From the NCBI GenBank assembly GCA_020073245.1, contig JAIQFQ010000022.1:1-54889 (forward strand): 54,889 nt of DNA, read 5' to 3'. The stretch's first letter is position 1. Every line of letters starts with the position of its first letter. Shown one piece after another: positions 33,407 to 42,531 of the stretch. The DNA is from Terriglobia bacterium. GTDB taxonomy: Bacteria > Acidobacteriota > Thermoanaerobaculia > Thermoanaerobaculales > Thermoanaerobaculaceae. Under the pieces are notes generated by a model that was not told where the DNA came from, did not search any database, and was given only the letters and a program-made list of their open reading frames with translations. The position numbers and the translations under genes were made by a program.

Positions 33407-34224
33407 TCCTTCACTCCTCCCATCGTGATCCCCTCGACGTACGTGCGCTGCAGCACCAGGAAGAGGAGCAGCACCGGCAGGACGGTGAGCACCGAGCCGG
33501 CCATCATCAGTTCGATATCCTCGGCGTGCTCGCCGATGAGGTTGGCAAGCGCCACTGGCAGCGTGTACCGGCGCTCGTCGCTGAGCACGATCAGGGGCCA
33601 CATGAAGTCGTTCCACGCGCCGATGAAGCTGAACACCCCGAAGGTCACGAGGATCGGGCGCAGCAGCGGGAACACGAGCGTGCGGAAAATGCGGAATTCG
33701 CCGGCCCCGTCCACCCGAGCGGCGTCGATCAACTCGTCCGGGAGCGAGAGCGCGTACTGGCGCACCATGAAGATGCCGAACACCGGCGCGAGGGCGGGGA
33801 TGATCACTCCCCAATAGGTGTTCACAAGACCGAGTGTTCGCAGCAGGAGGAACATCGGCAGCATCGCGACCTGGGCCGGGATCACCATCGCGGTTAGGAG
33901 CACGCGATACACCTTCGATCGTCCGGGAAAACGGAGCTTCGCGAACGCATACCCGGCCAGCGAGACGACGAACAGTGCCCCGGCCGTGGAAACGATCGCC
34001 ACGAACGCGCTGTTGAGGAAGCAGCGCCCGAGATCGAGCCGCTCGAAGAGAGCGCGGTAGTTGGCGAGCGTCGCCTGGCTGGGGAGGAACCGTGGCGGCC
34101 ACTTGCTCGCCTCGCCGGCCTGCATGAGCGAAGCGGACAGCATCCACGCGAACGGCAGCAGCGTCGCGACGGCCCCGATCGCAAGAGCCAGATGGAGCGC
34201 GGCGGCGACGGCGAGCTTTCTCAC
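33403..34224 (-). CDS. Carbohydrate ABC transporter permease, MalG type
   Basis: The 273-residue protein has six predicted membrane helices and the cytoplasmic EAA loop DAARVDGAGEFRIFRTLVFP, which docks the ATPase. It ends with TMGGVKE, typical of MalG-type permeases. It pairs with the MalF-type permease upstream, whose TGA overlaps this GTG start (GTGA), and is itself coupled by ATGA to the downstream glycosidase. No ATP-binding subunit is encoded nearby, so a shared MsmX/UgpC-like ATPase elsewhere is expected. Substrate by context: oligosaccharide from a beta-glucan. Confidence 0.93.
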   Translation of the reverse strand: MRKLAVAAALHLALAIGAVATLLPFAWMLSASLMQAGEASKWPPRFLPSQATLANYRALFERLDLGRCFLNSAFVAIVSTAGALFVVSLAGYAFAKLRFPGRSKVYRVLLTAMVIPAQVAMLPMFLLLRTLGLVNTYWGVIIPALAPVFGIFMVRQYALSLPDELIDAARVDGAGEFRIFRTLVFPLLRPILVTFGVFSFIGAWNDFMWPLIVLSDERRYTLPVALANLIGEHAEDIELMMAGSVLTVLPVLLLFLVLQRTYVEGITMGGVKE

Positions 34225-35135
34225 TCGCGCTCCCGCTGGAACCGCAGCTGCAACAGCGTGCCGGCCAGGATGATCAGGAAGAGCACGAGCGCGACGGTGG
34301 CGCCGAACCCGATGTTCCACCAGCGGAACCCCTGCTTGTACATGTACATCACCAGCGACAGCGTGGCGTTGAGCGGGCCGCCGGTGCCGCCGGTCAGGAC
34401 GTACGGCTCGGTGAAGAGCTGGAAGTAGCCGATCATCGTGATGATGGAGACGAACACCAGCATCGGGCGGAGCGACGGCAGCGTGATGTGGCGCAACTGC
34501 TGCATCGGTCCGGCGCCGTCCACCCGCGCCGCCTCGTACAGCGTTCCCGGGATGCTCTGCAGCCCGGCGACGAAGATGATCATGTTGTAGCCGAAGTTCT
34601 TCCACACGGACATCAGGATGATCGCCGGCATCGCCCAGTGCGGGTCGCCGAGCCAGTTGACGGGTGCGATCCCCACCACCCCGAGCAACTGGTTGAGCAC
34701 GCCGAAGCGGGGGTGATACAGGAAGCGCCACACCGTCGCGACCGCGACCATGGTCGTCACGACGGGGGCAAAGTAGACGGTCCGGAAGAGCCCCTTGAAC
34801 CGCACGAGGCGGGCGTTGAGGATCATGGCGACGCCGAGCGATACGGCGACCGAGAGCGGACCTCCGACGAGGACGAAGTAAAACGTGTTGCCGAGCGCCT
34901 TCCAGAACACCGGGTCGTGGAGCAGGGCGGCGAAGTTGGCGAGCCCGATGAAGCGTGCCGTGGCAAGGTCGCGGATCGCGTAGATGTCGAAGTCGGTGGA
35001 CGCGAGCAGGAACCCCGCCACGACGGGGAGAACGAAGAACACGACGATCAACCCGAGGGCGGGCGCCACGAACGCCAGGCCGGCGCGGCCCTCGCGGCGT
35101 GCCCTCCCGGGCACCCTGTCTGCGCGGGCGCTCAC
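34221..35135 (-). CDS. Carbohydrate ABC transporter permease, MalF type
   Basis: The 304-residue protein has six membrane helices and the EAA loop EAARVDGAGPMQQLRHITLP. The C-terminal PYVLTGGTGGPLNATLS region is typical of MalF/UgpA-type sugar permeases. The GTG start at 35135 overlaps the binding-protein TGA in a GTGA junction, and the same junction links it to the next permease. It forms the inner-membrane channel with the MalG-type partner. Confidence 0.93.
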   Translation of the reverse strand: MSARADRVPGRARREGRAGLAFVAPALGLIVVFFVLPVVAGFLLASTDFDIYAIRDLATARFIGLANFAALLHDPVFWKALGNTFYFVLVGGPLSVAVSLGVAMILNARLVRFKGLFRTVYFAPVVTTMVAVATVWRFLYHPRFGVLNQLLGVVGIAPVNWLGDPHWAMPAIILMSVWKNFGYNMIIFVAGLQSIPGTLYEAARVDGAGPMQQLRHITLPSLRPMLVFVSIITMIGYFQLFTEPYVLTGGTGGPLNATLSLVMYMYKQGFRWWNIGFGATVALVLFLIILAGTLLQLRFQRERE

Positions 35136-36472
35136 GGGCTCGCTCCCGCTGGGTGCCTGTCGAGGAGGAAGCGCCGCTTCTCCAGCATGCGGTCCACCTC
35201 GGTCTGGAGCTGGTCGAGCGACTGGTCTTCCGTCTGCTGGCCGAGGATGACCCGCTCGGTCGCCTCGGCGATCGCCGTGGCAATGCGCTCCCACTCCGGC
35301 ACCCGAGGCATCGGCGTCACGTGGCGGAGCTGCTCGCGGAACGCCAGCAGGTGCGGCTCGCCGACCAGCGCGGGGTCGTCCCACACCGCCGTCCGCGCCG
35401 GGAGGTCGCCGGTGAGCCGGTAGAACGCGAGCTGCTGTTTCGGGTCGGCCAGGAACTCGACGAGGCGAAAGGCCACGTCCTTCTTCGTCGAGGGGCGGAA
35501 GATCACGATGCTCGACCCGCCCGCGAGCGAGACGCCCGGGTAATCGGCCTCGCGCATCGCGGCGAGCGGCGCCGTCGCCCAGTCGCCCTGCCGTTCGGGG
35601 GGGAGGCGCAGGCGAAACTTTTCCAGGTTCCACGGCCCCGTGATCACTGATGCGAAGTACCCGTCGGCGAACTGCTGGTAGAGGTTGGCGACCTGCGCGA
35701 GGCCAAGCGGGGGGGCGAGGCGCTCCGCAAACAGCGAGACGTAGAACGAGAACGCCCGCCGGAAGTTGGGCTCCTTGAAGTCGGCGCGCCGTCCGCCGTC
35801 GCGCAGGAGGCCTGCGCCGGCTTGGAGGGCGAGCACGACCGGCTGCGCCCACTCGTCGGTGGGCATCAGCATCGCGTAGTGGTCTCCGCCCGGCAACGCC
35901 TTCACCCGGCGCATGGTGTCGCGCCACTCGTCCCAGCTTCGCGGCGGGCGCGTGACGCTCGCCTTCGCGAACAGGTCGCTGCGGTAGAACAGGACGCGGG
36001 TGTCCACATACCACGGCACACCGTACGGCTCACCGTCGATCTCGTTGGTGGCCCAGATCCCTGGGAAGAACTCGGCCGGACCGAGCGACGACGCCCGGAC
36101 GCGCGTTCCCAGCGGCTCGAGCGCGCCGAGCGCGACGAGCTCCGGGATCCAGGTGTTGCCGAGCTGGGCGACGTCCGGCGTGGAGCCCCCGACGAACGCC
36201 GTGAGCAGCTTCTCGTGCGCAGCCGTGAACGGGATCTGCTGGACCTGGACGCGGACACCCGGGTTTGCGCGCTCGAACTCCGGGAGCAGCGACTGCACCA
36301 CCTCGCCCTCGCGCCCGAGCGCCCAGAACAGCACCGTCGCGTGGCGGGTCGGGCCACCGCACGCCGAGAGAAGTGCGAGCGTCGCCGCCAGCAACGCGCC
36401 GCCGACCCAAACGCGAACGGCCATCGACAGGCGATTGCCTTTGGGGTGGGCGGGGTGTGTGCCGGGGGTCAT
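35132..36472 (-). CDS. Sugar-binding lipoprotein of ABC transporter
   Basis: The 446-residue protein is a family 1 extracellular solute-binding protein. The lipoprotein signal has lipobox LLSAC (Cys38 from this start, Cys22 if the internal ATG at 36424 is used). Family-typical elements are VLFWALGREGE, FERANPGVRVQVQQIPF, AHEKLLTAFVGGSTPDVAQLG and YGVPWYVDTRVLFYRSDLF. It binds an oligosaccharide in the periplasm and passes it to the two permeases encoded directly downstream. The ATG lies two bases after the stop of the glucanase gene, so these genes form one transcript. Confidence 0.93.
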   Translation of the reverse strand: MTPGTHPAHPKGNRLSMAVRVWVGGALLAATLALLSACGGPTRHATVLFWALGREGEVVQSLLPEFERANPGVRVQVQQIPFTAAHEKLLTAFVGGSTPDVAQLGNTWIPELVALGALEPLGTRVRASSLGPAEFFPGIWATNEIDGEPYGVPWYVDTRVLFYRSDLFAKASVTRPPRSWDEWRDTMRRVKALPGGDHYAMLMPTDEWAQPVVLALQAGAGLLRDGGRRADFKEPNFRRAFSFYVSLFAERLAPPLGLAQVANLYQQFADGYFASVITGPWNLEKFRLRLPPERQGDWATAPLAAMREADYPGVSLAGGSSIVIFRPSTKKDVAFRLVEFLADPKQQLAFYRLTGDLPARTAVWDDPALVGEPHLLAFREQLRHVTPMPRVPEWERIATAIAEATERVILGQQTEDQSLDQLQTEVDRMLEKRRFLLDRHPAGASP

Positions 36473-36474
36473 GC

Positions 36475-38034
36475 CTACGGTGCGCCGTCGAGCCAGCCGC
36501 CCGCGAACCCGGCGCGCCGGAGGCCGGCCACGATGTAGGGGTTCTTCCTCATGAGCGCCCAGACGAAACCGCTGCGGTAGTTCTCGATCATCGCCACGAT
36601 CGGGCCCTGGTCGAGGCCCAGATAGTCGGTGTCGAACCAGCCCTTCCCGGGGACCACGCGGCCCGCGGTCGCGTGGCCTTCGTAGGTGAAGCTCGGGTTG
36701 AACGCGTCGAGGAAGCCATACGTCGAGTACAGGTCGTCGCCGTAGCGGTCCCGCATGGCTTTGACTGCGGGGATGGCGATCTCCGGTGCGAACGGGATCG
36801 AGGCCGCGGCGCCGGTCGGTGCGACGGTGCCGTCATCGAGGGTGAACGTCGCGCCTGCCCCGCGTCCGGCATAGGTCCAGAACCTGCGCGGCGTCCCGTT
36901 GTAGGTAAGCGTCGTGTCCGCCGGCCCGTCACACGCCGTGACGCCCCAGATATCGGCGCCGACCCCCGCCCAACCGAACTGGTTGGCCATGGCGTACGCG
37001 CGCTGCGCGTATGCGGCGCGCCGGGTGTTCTCGAAGTAGTCGATCCCCTTGCCATGCATGTAGTCGTCGCGGATGCCGCGCCCGTCCACCCAAACCTGGG
37101 TGAACTGATGCCCGAACAGCGGCGGGAAGGCGACGTACTCCTGCCCGTACCACGAACTCCACACGTACGTCCTCGTGAACTCACTCCAGGCCGAGGCGTC
37201 GGGACTCGCTGGGTGGGTCGGGGAGCCGAGCGCCAGGATGTAGAGGATCATCGCCTCGTCGTACCCGTGCCAGTCGAGGTTGTGAAGGCCACGCTCCGGG
37301 TACCAGCCCATGCAGATGAGCGGCGGGCGCGGCTGCATGAAGCTCCAATCGGCCGCCCGGTAGAGCGCGTCGGCCAGGTTTCGGATCTCCACCTCTCCAG
37401 GGTTGTCGCCGTCGAAGTAACTCTGGCACGCGAGCGCACCCGCCAGCAGAAGCGCCGTGTCGATGGTGGAAAGCTCGACGTCGCGCCCGTAGCGCGCGCC
37501 GGTTGTCGAGTTCAGGAAGTGATAGAAGAACCCTTTGTACCCCGTGCGTCCGGTCGGCTCGGGTCCCTGCGGTGCGTTTGCAAAGAAGCGCAGCGTGGCG
37601 AGCACACGGTCACACGCCTCCGCCCGCGAGACGAACCCGCGCTCCACTCCGATCGGATATGCGGTCAGACCGAACCCTACGGCCGCGATCGACGAGAAGT
37701 TGGGAAGCGCGCCGTCGGGCCAGCGGTCAGGGACGAGACCGTTGGCGGGGTTGGCGAGGTCCCAGAAGTAGCGGAACGTGCGCGCCTGGAGCTCATCGAG
37801 GAACGGGTCGATCCGCGCACCGACGACCCGGCGGCGCACCGCGTGGGTCCGGGGGTCCGCCGCCTCCGCGGTTCCGACCGCGGGGGACACGCTCCGCACG
37901 GGTTGGGGTGCGGCGCCGCACGCGGCGAGCGCGAGGCAGGCGAGAAGTCCGGCGAAGAAGGGACGCACCGTGCGCGTCCCGCCGGGACTGACGTTCGGTT
38001 CAGGCGGCATGAACGGCTCCCGGTCTTCCATCAT
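36475..38034 (-). CDS. GH144-like glucanase lipoprotein (glucoamylase-like PF10091 family)
   Basis: The 519-residue protein has a lipoprotein signal (lipobox LAAC) and an (alpha/alpha)6 domain of the family often labelled glucoamylase family protein. Signature stretches include LQARTFRYFWDLANPANGL, TGYKGFFYHFL, ELSTIDTALLLAG, LFGHQFTQVW and WGVTACDGP. The characterised GH144 members are endo-beta-1,2-glucanases, so this is the best guess for activity, but the family is broader. The start at 38034 (or 38031) is preferred over the open frame to 38139, because the longer reading would run through the TonB gene terminator. It is the first gene of the ABC/glycosidase operon. Confidence 0.82.
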   Translation of the reverse strand: MMEDREPFMPPEPNVSPGGTRTVRPFFAGLLACLALAACGAAPQPVRSVSPAVGTAEAADPRTHAVRRRVVGARIDPFLDELQARTFRYFWDLANPANGLVPDRWPDGALPNFSSIAAVGFGLTAYPIGVERGFVSRAEACDRVLATLRFFANAPQGPEPTGRTGYKGFFYHFLNSTTGARYGRDVELSTIDTALLLAGALACQSYFDGDNPGEVEIRNLADALYRAADWSFMQPRPPLICMGWYPERGLHNLDWHGYDEAMILYILALGSPTHPASPDASAWSEFTRTYVWSSWYGQEYVAFPPLFGHQFTQVWVDGRGIRDDYMHGKGIDYFENTRRAAYAQRAYAMANQFGWAGVGADIWGVTACDGPADTTLTYNGTPRRFWTYAGRGAGATFTLDDGTVAPTGAAASIPFAPEIAIPAVKAMRDRYGDDLYSTYGFLDAFNPSFTYEGHATAGRVVPGKGWFDTDYLGLDQGPIVAMIENYRSGFVWALMRKNPYIVAGLRRAGFAGGWLDGAP

Positions 38035-38077
38035 GCACCCGCCCGCGCCGGAGCGCGACGGAAGCGAGAAAGAAAGA

Positions 38078-38116
38078 GGCGCGGCACGGGTCGAACCCGA
38101 TGACCCGTGCCGCGCC
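38078..38116 (-). terminator. Rho-independent terminator of the TonB receptor gene
   Basis: A perfect 15-base GC-rich stem (38078-38092 with 38102-38116) closes a 9-base loop. On the minus strand it is followed by TCTTTCTTTCTC. It begins 30 bases after the receptor stop and separates it from the operon that starts at 38034. Confidence 0.85.
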
Positions 38117-38145
38117 GTGTATTGCGGTACCTCGCTCACTTCTCC

Positions 38146-41139
38146 CTAGAAGTTGACCTTGACCCCGACCTGGAAGCGCCGGGTGTTGTACTGGGAGTTC
38201 GGAGTCAGGAAGTGCGTGTTTGGCGATTCGAGAGTGCCGCTCCAGGTGTCGAACCCGGTGTTGTTCGCGTAGTTGAAGATGTTGAACGCCTCGCCGATGA
38301 TGCCGACGTGGAAACCGCCGCCGACGGCGGGATCCCACTCGGCGCGCAGGTCGACGCTCCGGAACGCAAACTGCTTGATCCCGAGGAACACCTGCTTGGG
38401 CGGATCCACGGCGTTCGGGAGGGCCGTGTCGCAACCCCCCGCGGTGCGGCAGTCGAAGACGTAGAGCGGCAGGCCGGAGCTGAGCGTGATGATGCTCGAC
38501 AGCGTGACCCCGGCGCCCAATCCGATCGTGCCGTTCATGATGATCTTGTGCTTCTCGGCGAACGTCGACTTGAACGTGGCGAACTCCGGCGGCAGCGAGT
38601 CGAAGGCGAACGAGGCGCCGTCATCGTACGAGGCGCTCGCCTTGGCGTCCGCGTAGGTATAGGCCAGGTCGAACCCCCACTTGGAGTCGGCGGTGTACGG
38701 CTTGTCGAGCGTCAGCAACACGCCGTCGTACCAGCTCTTGCGGGTGTCGTAGCTGCGCATGGTGAAGCCGTAGTGGGTGAGCCCTACCGAGTTGCCCCAC
38801 CGCTGCGCGAAGGTGGTGCCCGGGGGAAGGGTGCCGAAGCTCCACACCATGCCGTTGTACCCGCGCACGTTCGTGTACGTGAGCGAGCCGATCCAGTCGC
38901 CGAGCTGCTGCCGCGCCCCGATGTTCCACTGCGTCGAGCGCGGTACGTGCGTGTTGTTGGCGAGCAGGTTCAGCTCGTGGCCGGAGACCGCACCGCTCGC
39001 GATCAGGCCCTGGAGTCCCGCGGCGGACTGGTACGACGGATTCCAGAGGATCTGCGGGACGCCGCTGCAGCTGTTGTTGACCGTCCCGACCTTCGACGGG
39101 TCGTTGGTGAAGCAGAAGGTGTACTGCCCCCACGTGTTCTTGAACACCTCGTCGTACATGTCGTTGAGCGGGACGCGGTCGTAGTAGAGGCCCCAGCCGC
39201 CGACCACGACGGTCTTCCCGTTGCCGTTGACGTCCCAGGAGAACCCGAGGCGCGGCTGGAACTCGTGCTTGTATGACGTCCGGTTGTGTCCGGTAGAGAT
39301 GTAGTCGTTGATGTTGAAGAGGTCCGGCACGCACCACGTGGTCTTGCCGCCGACCGGCTGGTCATACGTCCGGCAGCTGTTCTGCAGGTCCGAGACGACC
39401 GACGCCGGGGTGACCCAGCTGTTGTTCAGCCCGTTGGTCTCATAGTCCCAGCGGATCCCGCCGTTGATCGTGAGGTTGCTGGCGACCTTCCAGTCGTCCT
39501 GGACGTAGAGGCCGTACTGGTTGTTGTCGAACTTGTTCACCGGGTCGCCGAAGCCGTACAACGCCTTGAACGGGTACTGCCAGTCCTCGTCGGACCTGAA
39601 GTCGAACTCGGGGTTGAAGAAAGCTGCGTGCATCGCGTCGTATTTCATCCAGTTGACCAGGAGGCCCGCCTTCATCGTGTGGCTGCCGTGCCACTCGGTG
39701 AAGTAGCTGTAGTCGTCGCGGATACTTGTCTTCGTCTGCTTGTAGTCCTGTTTGAAGGTTGCACCGCCGACTTGCAGCAAGCCGAAGTAGTTCAGGTTCG
39801 GCTCGCTGGATGCCGGCGTGCCCTGGATCCACTCCATCGTCTGGAATGTGAGGCTCCCCTCGTTGAGGGAGTTGTTGCTCATGAGCCACTGGTGCCGCAG
39901 CAGCGCCGAGTCGGTCTTGACCTCGAACTGCGAGCCCGCGTCACGGGTGGTTTGAGGGGCGTAGCTGGCCGTTCCGAATCCCTTGATGTCGGTCTCGTCG
40001 CGCCGGTTGTACGAGAACTCCACGGTCTGCGCCGTGGTTGGCTGCCACGACATCTTGCCGAAGAAGAGGTTTGACTTCATCGGCGACGTCACGGCGCCAA
40101 TCGGGTACGGCTCGAGGATCGCGATCACGTTGGCGGGCGCCTGGCCCCAGTTTCCTCCGTGGAACACGGAGCTGACCACGTCGCGCTTGGTCCCCTCGTA
40201 GGAGACGAAGAAATTCAGCTGGTCCTTCACGACCGGTCCACCGAGCGTCAGGCCATACTGCTTGCGCGTGTACGGCGGCTTCTCTTCACCGCGCGCCTTG
40301 GCGAACTCGTCCTGAGCGACCATGCTCTTGTTCTGGTAGAGGTAGAACGCGTCGCCGTGGAAGTCGTTGCCTCCCGACTTCGTCACCGCAGTGATGACGG
40401 CCGCCGCCGCCTGCTCGTACTCGGGCTTGTAGTTCTGCGTCATTACCTGGTACTCCTGCACCGCGCTCTGCGGGAACGGGTTGCCGCGGCTCACGTCCTG
40501 CATGAACGCGCCGCCCTTGATGAGGTTGTTCTTGTACGAGGTGCCGTCGATGTAGACGTTCACCGCCTCGGGTTTGGCTGCGGCGCTGCCGAAGGACTGC
40601 CCCTCGGCATCGGTATTTTGCGTGAACGTGATCCCGGGCGCCAGGCTGGCGAATGCCAGGAAGTTGCGGTTGTTCATCGGCAGGTTTTCCATCTGCCGCG
40701 GCGTGATGTTGGTCGCGACCGTCGAACTCCGCGTGTCGACCAGCACCTTGGTGGTCTCGCCGACGACCGAGACGTCCGCGACGAACACCTTCTCGGGCGA
40801 CAGCTCGAAGTTGACCTTGTTCGCCTGACCGAGCAGGACGGTGACGGTCACGGTCTTCTCCTTGTACGTCTCGGAGTACACCGTGATGTCGTAGGTTCCC
40901 GGCGGCAGGCCGCCGAGCAGGAACGTGCCGTCGTTCCCGGCGACCGTCTTGTAGACGAAAGCCGTCTGGACGTTCTTCGCGGTCACAGTCGCGCCCGGGA
41001 TCGGCCCCCTCTTGTCGGTGACCGTGCCGCCGATGCTTGCCGTCGTGCCCTGCGCGGCGGCCTGGCTGCACACAAGGAGCGTGAGCAGCAGGAACGCTGG
41101 CAGCACGACGAGCCAGTGCTTCCTCACGTTGCGTTGCAT
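38146..41139 (-). CDS. Oar-type TonB-dependent outer-membrane receptor
   Basis: The 997-residue protein has a signal peptide (residues 1-30, ending SQAAAQG). A carboxypeptidase-regulatory-like domain follows (residues about 32-120; IGGTVTDKRGPIPGATVTAKN, GLPPGTYDITVYSETYKEK), then a plug domain (NITPRQMENLPMNNRNF, QSAVQEYQVMTQNYKPEYEQ) and a 22-strand-type barrel ending in a C-terminal Phe. Such proteins take up large substrates through the outer membrane with TonB energy, and are numerous in Acidobacteriota. The ATG at 41139 has AAGGAGG upstream; a longer frame to 41262 lacks a signal. It lies between the LacI regulator and the glucanase operon, so uptake of glucan fragments is probable. No SusD-like partner is present. 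Confidence 0.92.
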   Translation of the reverse strand: MQRNVRKHWLVVLPAFLLLTLLVCSQAAAQGTTASIGGTVTDKRGPIPGATVTAKNVQTAFVYKTVAGNDGTFLLGGLPPGTYDITVYSETYKEKTVTVTVLLGQANKVNFELSPEKVFVADVSVVGETTKVLVDTRSSTVATNITPRQMENLPMNNRNFLAFASLAPGITFTQNTDAEGQSFGSAAAKPEAVNVYIDGTSYKNNLIKGGAFMQDVSRGNPFPQSAVQEYQVMTQNYKPEYEQAAAAVITAVTKSGGNDFHGDAFYLYQNKSMVAQDEFAKARGEEKPPYTRKQYGLTLGGPVVKDQLNFFVSYEGTKRDVVSSVFHGGNWGQAPANVIAILEPYPIGAVTSPMKSNLFFGKMSWQPTTAQTVEFSYNRRDETDIKGFGTASYAPQTTRDAGSQFEVKTDSALLRHQWLMSNNSLNEGSLTFQTMEWIQGTPASSEPNLNYFGLLQVGGATFKQDYKQTKTSIRDDYSYFTEWHGSHTMKAGLLVNWMKYDAMHAAFFNPEFDFRSDEDWQYPFKALYGFGDPVNKFDNNQYGLYVQDDWKVASNLTINGGIRWDYETNGLNNSWVTPASVVSDLQNSCRTYDQPVGGKTTWCVPDLFNINDYISTGHNRTSYKHEFQPRLGFSWDVNGNGKTVVVGGWGLYYDRVPLNDMYDEVFKNTWGQYTFCFTNDPSKVGTVNNSCSGVPQILWNPSYQSAAGLQGLIASGAVSGHELNLLANNTHVPRSTQWNIGARQQLGDWIGSLTYTNVRGYNGMVWSFGTLPPGTTFAQRWGNSVGLTHYGFTMRSYDTRKSWYDGVLLTLDKPYTADSKWGFDLAYTYADAKASASYDDGASFAFDSLPPEFATFKSTFAEKHKIIMNGTIGLGAGVTLSSIITLSSGLPLYVFDCRTAGGCDTALPNAVDPPKQVFLGIKQFAFRSVDLRAEWDPAVGGGFHVGIIGEAFNIFNYANNTGFDTWSGTLESPNTHFLTPNSQYNTRRFQVGVKVNF

Positions 41140-41258
41140 TTTCCCTTCCTCCTTTCGAGAGATGGTTCGGGTTTGGGCCTCGTCAAAAGTCTTTTCTCGC
41201 CCGGCGGTGATTCCCGGCGCGAGGCAAAGCGTGCGGTTCCGGCTTGTCGCGACGATCT

Positions 41259-42509
41259 TCATGGTCCTCTCCGTCGCGGGGAGCCCGAGAGCTCCTTTCC
41301 GCTGCCGGTCCGCTTCGAACCCCCGGCGGTTGGCTCACTGGCCGTCTGAGGACCTCCAGCCGTCGATCGTCCGCCGACAGCCGTCGGTGGGTTGTTCGTT
41401 CGAATTGACTCTCCGGTCGGGGCCGTGCCGCGAGCGCGTCTCTCGTCGAGACGAGGCGGGGCGCACGACTGCCGGAGCACCGGTGTGGTGCCCAGCGTCA
41501 CGCGCAGACGGTCGTGCCGGTTCTCCATGTCGATGGTGTGCAACAGTCGCGTGATCGCTTGGGCACCCAGGTCTGCGATCGGGACCCGCACCGAGGACAG
41601 CGGGGGTACGGTGAACCGGCTGATCGGTATGTCGTCGAACCCGGCGACGGAGATGTCCTCGGGAACGCGGAGGCCTGCGTCGCGCACAGCCAAGAGCACC
41701 CCGATCGCCATCCCGTCGTTGGCGGAGAAGACCGCCGTGGGCCTGTCCGCCAGCTGGAGGATTCGGGTCCCTGCCAGGTACCCCCCTTCCTCGCTGAAGT
41801 CGCCGTCGAACTCGAGTTCCTCCGACCAGCCACCTGGCAGCTCGCGCAGCGCGTCGCGGTAGCCGCGCTGCCGCTCGCTGGCATCGAAGTTCCCGGCCGG
41901 GCCTTTGACCAGCGCGATGCGCCGGTGGCCGAGCTCGACGAGGTGCCGCACCATGGCATGGGCCCCGCCGTGGTTGTCGATGGTGATCGAGTCGAACCAC
42001 GCCCCGTCGCTGCGGCAGTTGAGCAGCACGACGGGCAGCGTTTCGGGGAGGTTGGCCTGGAGGGTCTGAGTGTCGAGATCGGGGGACATGACAATGAGGC
42101 CGTCCACGCGCCCCCGCGTCGCCCGCAGGACGGCCTCGAGCTCGCGCCGGTCGCCATGCGAGCTCGACACCAGGAGGTGATATTCGCGCTGCCGCGAGGC
42201 ACGATCGATGCCGCGGATCAACTCGGAGAAGAACTCGCCGTAGATGTCGGGTAGCAGCACACCGATCGTGGAGGTCTTGTTGGTGATCAGGCTGCGTGCG
42301 GCGCCGTGGGGCGCATAGCGGAGCCTCTCGGCAACTTCGCGGATCCGGTTGCGGGTCGTTTCGCGAACTGGCCCCTTTTCATTGAGAACGCGGGAAACCG
42401 TTGCAACCGAGACCCCAGCTTCCTGCGCGACGTGCTTGATGGTGACACTACCGGGTCGCCCATTCCTGGACAACGACGGACCGAGAGGTTTGGGGGAGCG
42501 CGGTGCCAT
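41259..42509 (-). CDS. LacI-family transcriptional regulator of the sugar locus
   Basis: The 416-residue protein has the LacI helix-turn-helix near residues 20-45 (TIKHVAQEAGVSVATVSRVLN), followed by the hinge (RYAPHGAARSLITNKT). The periplasmic-binding-protein-like sugar domain follows (IGVLLPDIYGEFFSELIRGI, AVFSANDGMAIGVL, VAGFDDIPISRFTVPPL). It binds a palindrome with a central CG in the absence of inducer. A perfect palindrome of that type overlaps its own start point, and a one-base variant lies at the GH94 promoter, so it probably controls both. The C-terminus has an unusual tail of about 65 Gly/Thr/Ser/Arg-rich residues after LRQSCAPPR. TonB receptor follows on the same strand. Confidence 0.93.
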   Translation of the reverse strand: MAPRSPKPLGPSLSRNGRPGSVTIKHVAQEAGVSVATVSRVLNEKGPVRETTRNRIREVAERLRYAPHGAARSLITNKTSTIGVLLPDIYGEFFSELIRGIDRASRQREYHLLVSSSHGDRRELEAVLRATRGRVDGLIVMSPDLDTQTLQANLPETLPVVLLNCRSDGAWFDSITIDNHGGAHAMVRHLVELGHRRIALVKGPAGNFDASERQRGYRDALRELPGGWSEELEFDGDFSEEGGYLAGTRILQLADRPTAVFSANDGMAIGVLLAVRDAGLRVPEDISVAGFDDIPISRFTVPPLSSVRVPIADLGAQAITRLLHTIDMENRHDRLRVTLGTTPVLRQSCAPPRLDERRARGTAPTGESIRTNNPPTAVGGRSTAGGPQTASEPTAGGSKRTGSGKELSGSPRRRGP

Positions 42510-42531
42510 GAATCGACCTCCACGGGAACGA

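Noticed and set aside
33407..34147. 5' extension of the discoidin glycosidase frame
   Set aside because: The extension runs through the MalG-type permease in another frame and lacks a signal peptide. The ATG at 33406 has a ribosome-binding site and a signal sequence and overlaps the permease stop.
38085..38110. tRNA T-arm-like sequence GGGTCGAACCC
   Set aside because: It lies inside the loop side of a perfect 15-base terminator stem; there is no acceptor, D or anticodon arm around it.
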